From JANWKQ01 sp964624635 (GTDB lineage: Bacteria; Bacteroidota; Bacteroidia; CAIKAF01): a DNA stretch of 38,323 nucleotides. A program made the position numbers and the translations under genes. The DNA lies in contig CAZUXM010000022.1 of assembly GCA_964624635.1 (NCBI GenBank), forward strand, positions 1 through 38,323, read 5' to 3'. Below, in pieces: positions 7,792 through 16,301 of the stretch (position 1 is the stretch's first letter; the number at the start of each line of letters is the position of its first letter). The notes beneath the pieces are model-generated. The model searched no databases. It had not been told where the DNA came from and saw nothing but the letters and a program-made list of their open reading frames with translations.

Positions 7792-8742
7792 ATGGAAATC
7801 AGTAAAGAAATAGAAAATAAAATCAAGGCACTCAATGAGAAGTATAATGCCATGGGGCAGGATATGTTATCATATTTAGACGGGTTATTATATGCTGATT
7901 ATTTAACCTATTGGGATTATATTCATGTGGATACTTTATTGAGTCTTCAAAATCCCAAAACCTCTTTTCCGGATGAGGAGATATTTATTATGTACCACCA
8001 GATAACGGAGTTGTACTTTAAATTAAGTTTACATGAATTAAAACAGATTACAAATACAGAAAAACCCACTGTTGAATTTATAAAAGCACGACTAAAAAGG
8101 ATTAACTCATATTTTGAAAACCTTACTCGTTCGTTTGAGATTATGGTGAATGGAATGGAAGTGGAGCAGTTTTTAAAATTCAGAATGTCATTATTGCCTG
8201 CCAGTGGATTTCAATCAGCCCAATATAGGACATTGGAAGTTTACTCTACTCCATTCATAGAATTGGTAGATAAGGAAGTAAAAGAAGAGTATAGAGCTAA
8301 AAATGGAGTTACTATAGCTCAAATGTATGAACATATCTATTGGAAAAAAGGAGCTACTGAGTTAGCCACCAATAAAAAAACGCTTACCTTAAAACAGTTT
8401 GAACAAAAATATTCAGACCAAATTATATCCACTGCCGAAAAAATACAAGGAAAAACATTGTTTGACAAATATAAAATGTTGACCGAATCAGAACAAAATG
8501 ATTCAGAGCTTATCAAAGAATTAAAACAGTTGGATTTAAATATCAATGTAAATTGGCCATTATCCCATTATAAATCGGCGGTACGATACTTACAAAAAGA
8601 TCCTGAAGACATCAAAGCAACCGGAGGAACTAACTGGCAAAAATATTTGCCACCACGATATCAGGTAAGGGTATTTTATCCATCATTATGGACCAAAGAA
8701 GAGTTGGAGGAGTGGGGTAAAGGATATAAAAACATGAACTAA
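7792..8742 (+). CDS. kynA: Tryptophan 2,3-dioxygenase family protein
   Basis: A heme enzyme that opens the indole ring of tryptophan to N-formylkynurenine. Family marks are LLSLQNP, the MYHQITELYFKL helix (His69 corresponds to the active-site histidine) and FRMSLLPASGFQSAQYR (Arg131, substrate carboxylate binding). His259 in LSHYKSAVRYL is the likely proximal heme ligand, followed by ATGGTNWQKYLPPR, a variant of the usual GTGGS loop. The 316-residue length includes a charged insert (about residues 190-250) compared with compact bacterial enzymes. No other kynurenine-pathway gene is in the window. A sensor kinase gene starts 5 bases after the stop, so the genes are probably co-transcribed. Confidence 0.88.
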   Translation: MEISKEIENKIKALNEKYNAMGQDMLSYLDGLLYADYLTYWDYIHVDTLLSLQNPKTSFPDEEIFIMYHQITELYFKLSLHELKQITNTEKPTVEFIKARLKRINSYFENLTRSFEIMVNGMEVEQFLKFRMSLLPASGFQSAQYRTLEVYSTPFIELVDKEVKEEYRAKNGVTIAQMYEHIYWKKGATELATNKKTLTLKQFEQKYSDQIISTAEKIQGKTLFDKYKMLTESEQNDSELIKELKQLDLNINVNWPLSHYKSAVRYLQKDPEDIKATGGTNWQKYLPPRYQVRVFYPSLWTKEELEEWGKGYKNMN

Positions 8743-8747
8743 ACACC

Positions 8748-10049
8748 GTGTCATCACGTACAATTAGGATTATAGTAATATTGGTTACCCTTACACTGGC
8801 TGCTTTAGTGTGGTTACAGATATTTTGGGTACGAAGATCTTATTTACTCACAGATGAGCAGTTCAATAATAGGGTAAATCTTGCGTTAAATTCAGTTGCG
8901 AATCAGATTAATTTATACAATAAAGATACTTTCAAAATTATTGACCCTGTACAACAGGTAGAAGGTAATTATTTTATGGTAAATGTGGCAGGAACAGCTG
9001 ATCCAGATCACTTGCAAAATCTTTTATTGATTGAGTTCAATAATTATAATATCAATCTAGATTTTCAATTTGCGGTGTATGATTGTTTTTTAGATTCGGT
9101 TCAATGGCGGAGTTATAGTATGAGAACACGAAAAAATCTTGAAACAGTCGAAAAAATTAATTTCCCCAAAGCAAAAATGGCCCCTGATAGCCACAAGTTT
9201 GCCGTATATTTTCCTAATAAGAATATTTATATTGCTCGTCAATTAGGGGTAATGATTTACTCTAGTGTTGGAATATTGATTGTGATAGGCTTTTTTGTAT
9301 ACATAGTATTTGTAATATTTAAACAAAAGCGTTTGTCTGAAATGAAAACAGATTTCATTAACAATATGACGCATGAGTTTAAAACGCCTATAGCTACCAT
9401 ACAAGTGAGCAGTGATGCGCTCCTGAGACCCAATAATACTACCAATGCAGAAAAAGTAAATACCTATGCAACTATTATTAAAGATGAAACAAATCGATTA
9501 AAGGGTCAGGTAGAACAAATTCTTAAGATTGCATTAGTAGATAATCCGAAGAACAAGATTAAGAGAGATGCATTTGATTTTAATCAAATGATAAGGGATA
9601 TTACAGATAATATGATGGTGAGGATAGAAAATGCCAAGTGCAAACTTGATATTCATCTGGATGCTAAAAACTCGATTATATTGGGGGATAGGGATCATTT
9701 TATCAATGTAATGTATAATTTAGTAGATAATGCCCTTAAGTATTCGAAAGAAAACCCATATTTACGCATAAGAACTTATAATAAAAAGAGTAAATTAGTA
9801 GTTGAAATTGAAGATCATGGAATTGGGATTCCTAAAGAAGCCCAGAAACATATTTTTGAAAAATTTTTCAGAGTGTCAACAGGAAATGTACATAACGTAA
9901 AAGGTTTTGGATTGGGGTTGAGTTATGTGAAAAAGATAGTAGAAGCTCACCACGGAAAAATTAATTTATATAGTGTTCCGGGTAAAGGAACCGTTTTTAC
10001 CATATATTTAAAACCAATCAAGCATGATGGAAGAAAAGAAAAATATTAA
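8748..10049 (+). CDS. Sensor histidine kinase
   Basis: The membrane half of a two-component system. The 433-residue protein has a first membrane helix (about 8-27), a roughly 135-residue extracytoplasmic sensor region and a second helix (about 168-190). The HisKA domain follows, with the phosphorylated His209 in NNMTHEFKTP, then the HATPase domain: N box NLVDNALKYS, G1 DHGIGIP, F box KFFR and G2 GFGLGLSYVKKI. The overall build resembles the Bacteroides RprX type. The sensor region has no domain I can name. The start is a GTG right after the dioxygenase stop, and the end overlaps the response regulator start by 26 bases, which points to coupled translation. Confidence 0.93.
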   Translation: MSSRTIRIIVILVTLTLAALVWLQIFWVRRSYLLTDEQFNNRVNLALNSVANQINLYNKDTFKIIDPVQQVEGNYFMVNVAGTADPDHLQNLLLIEFNNYNINLDFQFAVYDCFLDSVQWRSYSMRTRKNLETVEKINFPKAKMAPDSHKFAVYFPNKNIYIARQLGVMIYSSVGILIVIGFFVYIVFVIFKQKRLSEMKTDFINNMTHEFKTPIATIQVSSDALLRPNNTTNAEKVNTYATIIKDETNRLKGQVEQILKIALVDNPKNKIKRDAFDFNQMIRDITDNMMVRIENAKCKLDIHLDAKNSIILGDRDHFINVMYNLVDNALKYSKENPYLRIRTYNKKSKLVVEIEDHGIGIPKEAQKHIFEKFFRVSTGNVHNVKGFGLGLSYVKKIVEAHHGKINLYSVPGKGTVFTIYLKPIKHDGRKEKY

Positions 10050-10729
10050 TATTCTTTATGTAGAGGACGACATGAATCTGGGCTTTGTTGTAAAAGAAGT
10101 ACTGGAAGAAAAAGGTTATAATGTGAAACATTGTTTGGATGGAGATGATGCCATTCAAAAATTTGGAACTGATTCATTCCAGCTTTGCATTCTTGATATT
10201 ATGCTTCCTAATAAAGATGGACTTGAAGTAGCTGAATTCATCAGAAAAGTAGATGCTACAGTACCCATTATTTTCCTTTCAGCAAAATCATTATCTGATG
10301 ATAAGATTAANNNNNNNNNNTGGTGCTGATGATTATATCACTAAACCATTTTCAACGGAAGAGTTCTTATTAAGGGTTGAGAATTTACTTAAAAGAACCG
10401 GGACATTGGATAATGACGGTTCTGATAAGGATGTGTTCTCTGTTGGTAAATATACCTTTAACTATAAAGAGTATTGCCTGGTTTTGGGTGAAGAAATAAA
10501 AAGACTTACAGAAAGAGAAGCTAATTTATTGAGATTACTTTGCCTTCATAAAAATCAGATTATTACCAGAGAAGTATTGTTGAAATCGGTTTGGGGGAAG
10601 GATGATTATTTTACCGGAAGAAGTATGGATGTTTTTATTTCAAAACTACGTAAGTATCTGAGTGCCGATGACAACGTAAAAATTCAAGTTGTTCACGGAA
10701 TTGGGTTTAAAATGATTATTCCAAACTAA
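10024..10729 (+). CDS. OmpR-family response regulator (N run inside)
   Basis: The DNA-binding partner of the preceding kinase. The receiver domain has the acidic pair in YVEDD, the phosphoacceptor Asp58 in CILDIMLPNKDG, Thr/Ser replaced by Ser in FLSAK, and Lys in ITKPF. The C-terminal winged helix runs from TEREANLLRLL to VVHGIGFKMI. Ten Ns lie between the two frames. Family spacing (K-G-F-x-L before GADDY) requires 12 missing bases, giving one 235-residue protein. The arrangement and sequence resemble RprY. It overlaps the kinase gene, and a lipoprotein gene follows after 6 bases and is probably in the same transcript. Confidence 0.93.
10311..10320. other. Assembly gap (10 N) in the response regulator
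   Basis: The gap falls between DDKI and GADDY. The frame requires a multiple of three, and receiver-domain spacing predicts 12 bases. Confidence 0.85.
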
Positions 10730-10735
10730 TCTATT

Positions 10736-11215
10736 ATGAAAAACAGAAGAGTAGTTTTATTTCTGGCTGTTTTAAGTTTTATTGTTTCAAGCTGTGGCTT
10801 TGATTTGAACTCAGGGAATAGTACCATTGAGTTACCAAATACCTATGGAGTAAACGTCGAGGCTGTTTTTGAAACACCTGAAATCATTTTGAATAACAAT
10901 GTGCAATTTGATTTGATTGAAATTAAATACAAAGTGAGAAAAAATGACGCCTTTGCCGCTAATGTAAAAATATATGTTTCAGCTGATCAATATGCTGACG
11001 GAGTTCAGTTGCCCGGTGATGAAGATGTAATTAATGTAATGTTGGGGGTCAATGAAAATGAAAAAAGCGGTGTAGTAAATTCACCTCTTTTGGTAAGTAT
11101 CTTAAATAATAAACAACCTAAGTTTGTTATTGGAGCACAAAACCTTTCGGTGAGTCCTATGTCATCAGTGTATATTGATATTGATGTAAGGTATAAGGGG
11201 ACTTATTCTTTGTAA
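10736..11215 (+). CDS. Lipoprotein of unknown function
   Basis: 159 residues with a lipoprotein signal (MKNRR, hydrophobic core, IVSSC with Cys20). The mature part alternates short polar and hydrophobic runs typical of an all-beta domain. It contains a repeated asparagine-rich feel (ILNNNV, ILNNK) but no motif I can assign. It is close behind the response regulator, so it may be part of the envelope response controlled by that system; this is inference from position only. An inverted-repeat element follows its stop. Confidence 0.7.
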   Translation: MKNRRVVLFLAVLSFIVSSCGFDLNSGNSTIELPNTYGVNVEAVFETPEIILNNNVQFDLIEIKYKVRKNDAFAANVKIYVSADQYADGVQLPGDEDVINVMLGVNENEKSGVVNSPLLVSILNNKQPKFVIGAQNLSVSPMSSVYIDIDVRYKGTYSL

Positions 11216-11253
11216 ATCCTACTTAAAATATTATTTCTTATTGGTTCTACGGT

Positions 11254-11397
11254 CAGGGAATGGAGTGACATCCTGCCCGAATATAAGCCTTATGGCTGCC
11301 AGCATGGCTGAGTAAAAGGCAGGGGTACCAAGACATGCTGAATGCAGCCATAAGGCTTATATTTGGGCAGATATAGCGGAATGCCCGAAGGTCGCGT
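11254..11397 (+). repeat. Intergenic inverted-repeat element with conserved end boxes (copy 1)
   Basis: A 27-base left arm (11273-11299) pairs with a right arm (11344-11370) with a single G-T wobble. A further 7 bp (11300-11306 with 11334-11340) continue the stem after a 3-base bulge. The stem is bracketed by a left box at 11254-11273 (CAGGGA...CATCC) and a right box at 11369-11387 (AGATATAGCGGAATGCCCG). The same boxes, on the other strand and around an unrelated stem, occur at 18676-18863. The element lies between a lipoprotein gene and secA. It carries no gene and could act as a 3'-end structure or be a non-autonomous repeat. I recall similar boxes between genes in other Bacteroidota, but this is unverified. 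Confidence 0.75.
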
Positions 11398-11503
11398 GAT
11401 AAATACATTTAAAAAATCATGAATTTACCTCTGTCTATATGTCATTATTTGAGTTTTTGGCCTTATTTTAGTGCCCTTGTAAAAAATTAAAGTATTAAGC
11501 AGT

Positions 11504-14500
11504 ATGAGTTTTGTAAATAAACTAGTTGGAAAGTTGTTTGGAGATAAGGCAGCTAAAGATCGTAAAGCATTAACCCCTATTGCTGATAAAGCAAACGAAG
11601 AGTTTGCCAAATTAAATGGATTAACCAACGACGAACTGAGAAATAAAACGTTGGAGTTTAAAAAGCGTATCGCCGATTTCATTCATCAGGAAGAAGAAGA
11701 AATAAAAAATCATAGAAATAATATTCATACACATCCTGAAATGGATGCAAGAGATAAAGAAGAAATTTTTGAAACTATTAAAAAACTAGAAACTACTGTA
11801 AAAGAAAAAATTGAAAAAGTTTTAGATGAAATACTTCCTGAAGCTTTTGCAGTGGTAAAAGAAACAGGAAAAAGATTTAAAGAAAACGATTTTGTAGTAG
11901 TTACTGCTACACAATTTGATAAAGATCTTTCAGTAAAAAAACCTCATGTAATTATTGATGGCGATAAAGCTAAATGGGCTAATAGGTGGGATGCTGCCGG
12001 TACGGAAGTGCATTGGGATATGGTACATTACGATGTGCAGTTAATTGGAGGTACTGTTTTGCATCAGGGTAAAATTGCAGAGATGACTACAGGGGAAGGT
12101 AAAACATTGGTAGGTACATTACCAATGTATTTAAATGCTTTGCCTGGTAAAGGTGTTCACGTAGTAACGGTGAACGATTATCTGGCACGTCGTGACTCTG
12201 AATGGATGGGTACTTTATTTGAATTTCACGGTCTTAAGGTAGATTGTATAGATAAGCATCAGCCTAATAGTATTGAAAGAAGAAATGCTTATTTAGCAGA
12301 TATTACATATGGAACCAATAATGAATTTGGTTTCGACTATTTGCGTGATAATATGGTTCGTACTCCTGAAGAGATGGTACAACGTGGTCATAATTATGCA
12401 ATTGTGGATGAGGTGGATTCAGTATTGGTGGATGATGCACGTACTCCATTAATTATAAGTGGACCTACACCTAAAGGAGAAAATCAGGAATTTATTCAGT
12501 ATAAACCGAAAGTAGATAAATTAGTTTCGGAACAAAGAAAGTTTATAAACCTTCAGTTAGCGGAAGCAAAAAAACTTATTGGAGCCGGCGATGATAAAAA
12601 AGGTGGAGAGCTTTTATTCAGAGCTTACAGAGGGTTACCTAAAAACTCAGCGTTGATTAAATTCCTTAGTGAACAGGGGATGAAAGTTCTTTTACAAAAA
12701 ACAGAGAACTATTATTTACAAGATCAGCAAAAAGAAATGCATAAGATTGATAAAGATCTTTTGTTTGTAATTGATGAAAAAAACAACACCGTTGATTTAA
12801 CGGATAAAGGAGTCGAATTTTTAAGTTCCGACGTATCTGATCCGGGTTTCTTTGTATTGCCTGAACTAGCTACTGAATTAGCCAACATCGAAAATTTAGC
12901 GGCTGATAAAGAAGAAAAACTTGCCAGAAAAGAAAATCTGATTCGTGATTTTAGTATTAAATCAGAAAGAATACATACCATTAGTCAATTACTAAAATCA
13001 TATACCTTGTTTGAAAGAGATGTGGATTATGTAGTGATGGATGGAAAAGTAAAAATCGTTGACGAACAAACAGGTCGTATTTTAGATGGTCGTCGTTATN
13101 NNNNNNNNNTCAGGCGATTGAGGCAAAGGAAAATGTAAAAGTAGAAGCGGCTACACAAACGTATGCTACTGTTACTCTCCAGAATTATTTTAGGATGTAT
13201 AATAAACTGGCAGGGATGACAGGTACTGCTGAAACGGAAGCTAAAGAGCTTTGGGATATCTATAAATTGGATGTAGTGGTTATTCCAACCAATAAGCCTG
13301 TTATTAGAAAAGATTTGAATGATTTGGTATATAAAACCAAACGTGAAAAATATAATGCTACTATCGATCAAATTGAGCAGTATGTAAAAGAAGGTAGACC
13401 TGTTTTGGTGGGTACTACCTCTGTTGAAATATCAGAGTTGTTAAGTCGTATGCTTACGATGAAAAAAATTAAACATCAGGTATTAAATGCTAAACTGCAC
13501 CAAAAAGAAGCCGACATTGTAGCTGAAGCAGGTAAACCCGGTACAGTTACTATTGCTACGAATATGGCAGGTAGAGGTACTGATATTAAATTAGGTGCAG
13601 GAGTTAGAGAAGCAGGAGGGTTGGCAATTATCGGTACTGAAAGACATGAGTCTCGTCGTGTTGACAGGCAGCTTCGTGGTCGTGCCGGTCGTCAGGGGGA
13701 TCCAGGGTCATCTCAGTTCTTTGTATCGTTAGAAGATGATTTGATGCGTTTATTTGGATCAGAAAGATTGGGTAAATGGATGGATACTTTAGGATTAAAA
13801 GAAGGTGAAGTAATTTCCCATTCAATGATTACTAATTCCATAGGAAAAGCTCAGGTACGTGTAGAAGAAAATAATTTTGGTGTACGTAAAAGATTATTGG
13901 AATATGACGACGTAATGAATAAACAGCGTGAAGCTATTTATGGTAGAAGGAGAAATGCATTATTTGGAGATCTTCTTTCTATTGATATTGATCATATGAT
14001 TAGAGAACTGGCTGATAATATTGTAAACCAGTACCTCGAAGAAAGAGATTTTGAAGGTTTTGAGGTGGAGTTGTTCAAGGTATTCTCTATGGAATCTCCG
14101 GTGAGTGAAGATGAGTTCATGAATAAGCCTGAGAATGAAATTGTAGATCTTGTGATTGCTCGTGCAGAAGAGATTTATAAATCAAGAATGACCAATGTGG
14201 CCAAACAGGCATTTCCGGTAATAAAAAATGTTTTCGAAACACAAGGCAATCAATATGAAAACATAGTTGTACCTATTACTGATGGTTTAAGAGGAACACA
14301 AGTCGTAGTGAATCTTAAGAAAGCTTACGAAACTGAATGTAAAGAGTTAATCATTGCCATTGAAAAATCCATTAATCTATCATTGATTGATAATGGATGG
14401 AAAGAACATTTACGTGAAATGGATGATTTAAAAACTTCAGTACAAAATGCAGTTTACGAACAAAAAGACCCATTGTTAATTTATAAACAAGAGTCTTACC

Positions 14501-14805
14501 AAATGTTTAAAGCATTTGTAATTGAGGTGAACAAGGATATTATTTCATTCTTGATGAAAACTTCTATTCCTTCAGATAATGTTCAACAAGCACCTACGGT
14601 AAAAACTCAACAACCAAAATTGCAAACCAGTAGAACTGATAATACCACTTCTTCATCTAATAACAATCCACAAAATCAGGATACCAGAGAGAGACAAAAA
14701 CCTCAACCAGTAAAAGTGGATGACAAGATTGGTAGAAATGACCCATGTCCATGTGGTAGTGGTAAAAAATATAAAAATTGTCATGGAAGTGGAGTAACTG
14801 TATAA
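11504..14805 (+). CDS. secA: Preprotein translocase ATPase SecA (N run inside)
   Basis: The motor that drives proteins through the SecYEG channel. The nucleotide-binding fold has Walker A TTGEGKT (residues 195-201), the DEVDSVLVDDARTPLIISG motif and, in the second half, NMAGRGTDIKLG and HESRRVDRQLRGRAGRQGD. The C-terminus ends with the zinc-binding GRNDPCPCGSGKKYKNCHG after a polar linker, as used to contact SecB or ribosomes. Ten Ns follow GRRY. The conserved GRRYSDGLHQAIEAKE needs 14 missing bases, which joins the two frames into about 1101 aa, the size usual for this phylum. It also carries the phylum's extended N-terminal half with a charged coiled insert (about residues 50-125). Confidence 0.97.
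13100..13109. other. Assembly gap (10 N) in secA
   Basis: The motif GRRYSDGLHQAIEA spans the gap. SDGL plus two bases of the His codon are missing, which is 14 bases. Confidence 0.9.
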
Positions 14806-14822
14806 TCCTAATAAATTTATAT

Positions 14823-15179
14823 ATGCCTTATTTTCAAAAAAACGAAAACTATTCAAACCAATTATTTGTTCATCAATATAGTGGTATTGATGCAAATGCA
14901 TTAGCTAATAATGCTGATCAGTTATTAAAAAAAGACGGATATAATTTGGTAGAAGGACAGGTAGGGAATGGTACGTATGAAAAAGGCAGCCGTACCATGA
15001 GAATTTTATTTGGAGCCTTTGTAAAGTACAGTAAGATTCATGTGGCATCTAATTCTCAAGGTGAAACTACCAAGTTAGTAGTGGATAGAAAAACTTCAGG
15101 GATGTCTGGTGGACTAATTGGAATGAATCAAGTGAAAAAAGAAATGGAGAGAGTTGCCGGATTGCTTTCAGGAATTTAA
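14823..15179 (+). CDS. Small conserved-looking protein of unknown function
   Basis: 118 residues when started at the ATG at 14823. An upstream TTG at 14778 would make the gene overlap secA and is less likely. There is no signal peptide or membrane helix. The sequence starts with a polar stretch (MPYFQKNENYSNQL). A compact alpha/beta-looking part with VGNGTYEKGSR and a repeated gly/ser-rich RKTSGMSGGLIGMNQV stretch follows near the end. I do not recognise the family. It sits 17 bases after secA and ends at a strong terminator, so it is likely the last gene of the secA transcript. Confidence 0.7.
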   Translation: MPYFQKNENYSNQLFVHQYSGIDANALANNADQLLKKDGYNLVEGQVGNGTYEKGSRTMRILFGAFVKYSKIHVASNSQGETTKLVVDRKTSGMSGGLIGMNQVKKEMERVAGLLSGI

Positions 15180-15197
15180 GCGATTAAATAATATCAT

Positions 15198-15229
15198 AAA
15201 AAAGCCCATTCAATTGAATGGGCTTTTTT
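15198..15229. terminator. Bidirectional terminator between the small gene and rpoD
   Basis: A perfect palindrome: aaaaaagcccattcaa followed by its exact complement ttgaatgggctttttt. The A/T ends give a U tract in both directions, so it can serve both convergent genes. Confidence 0.9.
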
Positions 15230-15240
15230 ATATTTCAAAG

Positions 15241-15259
15241 TCTTGAGCTTGTCGAAAGA
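15241..15259. repeat. Short repeat-like motif (CTTTCGACAAGCTCAAGA, minus strand)
   Basis: A copy of the CTTTCGACAAGCTCAAG-type motif, which I recall as scattered in intergenic DNA of many bacteria, lies between the terminator and the rpoD stop codon. Only one copy was noticed here. Confidence 0.4.
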
Positions 15260-16123
15260 TTATCCTAAGTAAGTTCTTAGTAATTTAGATCTTGTACTTT
15301 GACGTAATCTTTTCAAAGCTTTTTCTTTAATCTGACGTACACGTTCACGAGTCAAATCAAATTTTTCACCAATCTCATCAATGGTTAAACCATGATTCAT
15401 TCCGATACCAAAATATAATTTGATGATCTCTTTTTCTCTTTCAGATAAAGTATCTAAAGTTCTTTCAATCTCTTGTTGAAGAGACTCCATAATCAATGAT
15501 TTATCTGCTTTTGGAGAGTCGCGGTTTTCCATTACATCATATAATGTACTTTCTTCACCGCTAATCAATGGAGCATCCATTGAAATATGACGACCACTGA
15601 TAGAGATAGAATCTTTTACTTTGTCTTCAGGAAGATCAAGAATAGATGCTAATTCTTCTTCAGTTGGTTCTCTTTCAAATTCCTGCTCTAGTTTTGAGAA
15701 GGCTTTGTTTAACTTATTTAATGAACCAACCTGATTTAGTGGTAAACGTACAATACGAGAGTGCTCAGCAATAGCTTGTAATATACTTTGACGAATCCAC
15801 CATACTGCATACGAAATGAATTTGAAACCACGGGTTTCATCAAAACGTTGAGCTGCTTTAATCAAACCTAAGTTTCCTTCGTTGATAAGGTCAGGTAAGG
15901 TTAAACCTTGATTTTGGTATTGTTTAGCCACCGATACTACGAAACGTAAGTTGGCTCTGGTTAATTTTTCTAGGGCAACTTGATCACCTTGTTTAATCTT
16001 ACGGGCTAATTCTACCTCTTCTTCTGCTGTAATCAACTCCTCTTTCCCAATTTCCTGTAAGTACTTGTCTAAAGAACGGCTTTCGCGGTTTGTAATGGAT
16101 TTGGTGATTTTTAACTGCCTCAT
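15260..16123 (-). CDS. rpoD: Primary RNA polymerase sigma factor
   Basis: The housekeeping sigma-70 factor of the Bacteroidota type. It is short (287 aa) with no long acidic region 1.1. Region 1.2 is SLDKYLQEIGKEELITAEEE. Regions 2.1-2.4 run from KLTRANLRFVVSVAKQYQ through LIKAAQRFDETRGFKFISYA to WWIRQSILQAIAEHSRIVR. Region 3 follows, and region 4 ends with LTIDEIGEKFDLTRERVRQI. I chose the second in-frame ATG (MRQLKITKSI), the usual start of this family, and not the ATG two codons earlier. A well-spaced promoter of the same sigma type lies upstream, so the gene probably drives its own transcription. Confidence 0.96.
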   Translation of the reverse strand: MRQLKITKSITNRESRSLDKYLQEIGKEELITAEEEVELARKIKQGDQVALEKLTRANLRFVVSVAKQYQNQGLTLPDLINEGNLGLIKAAQRFDETRGFKFISYAVWWIRQSILQAIAEHSRIVRLPLNQVGSLNKLNKAFSKLEQEFEREPTEEELASILDLPEDKVKDSISISGRHISMDAPLISGEESTLYDVMENRDSPKADKSLIMESLQQEIERTLDTLSEREKEIIKLYFGIGMNHGLTIDEIGEKFDLTRERVRQIKEKALKRLRQSTRSKLLRTYLG

Positions 16124-16177
16124 TGACATAATTAATCGCGGTATTTTAGGTTAAATAATTAGGAACTAAAAAGAGTG

Positions 16178-16208
16178 CAAAGATACATTATCTTAACATT
16201 CATGTCAA
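16178..16208 (-). promoter_or_regulatory. Promoter of rpoD (TTG, 20 bp, TAtcTTTG)
   Basis: On the minus strand, TTG (16206-16208) is followed by 20 bases and TATCTTTG (16178-16185), a full match to the Bacteroidota housekeeping promoter. The predicted leader is about 50 bases. Confidence 0.75.
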
Positions 16209-16248
16209 GTTTTTTCTTGTAAGAATAGGAAGGATGTCTTAGATTTTA

Positions 16249-16278
16249 GTACGGCAAACCTGTAATAGCCTGCCGTAC
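16249..16278 (-). terminator. Hairpin after the Do protease gene, weak terminator
   Basis: 8-bp arms gtacggca/tgccgtac with a 14-base loop, about 25 bases downstream of the protease stop. Only TAAAATCT follows on the minus strand, so termination is uncertain. Confidence 0.45.
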
Positions 16279-16301
16279 CTCATCTTTTGTGCTAAATGAA
16301 A

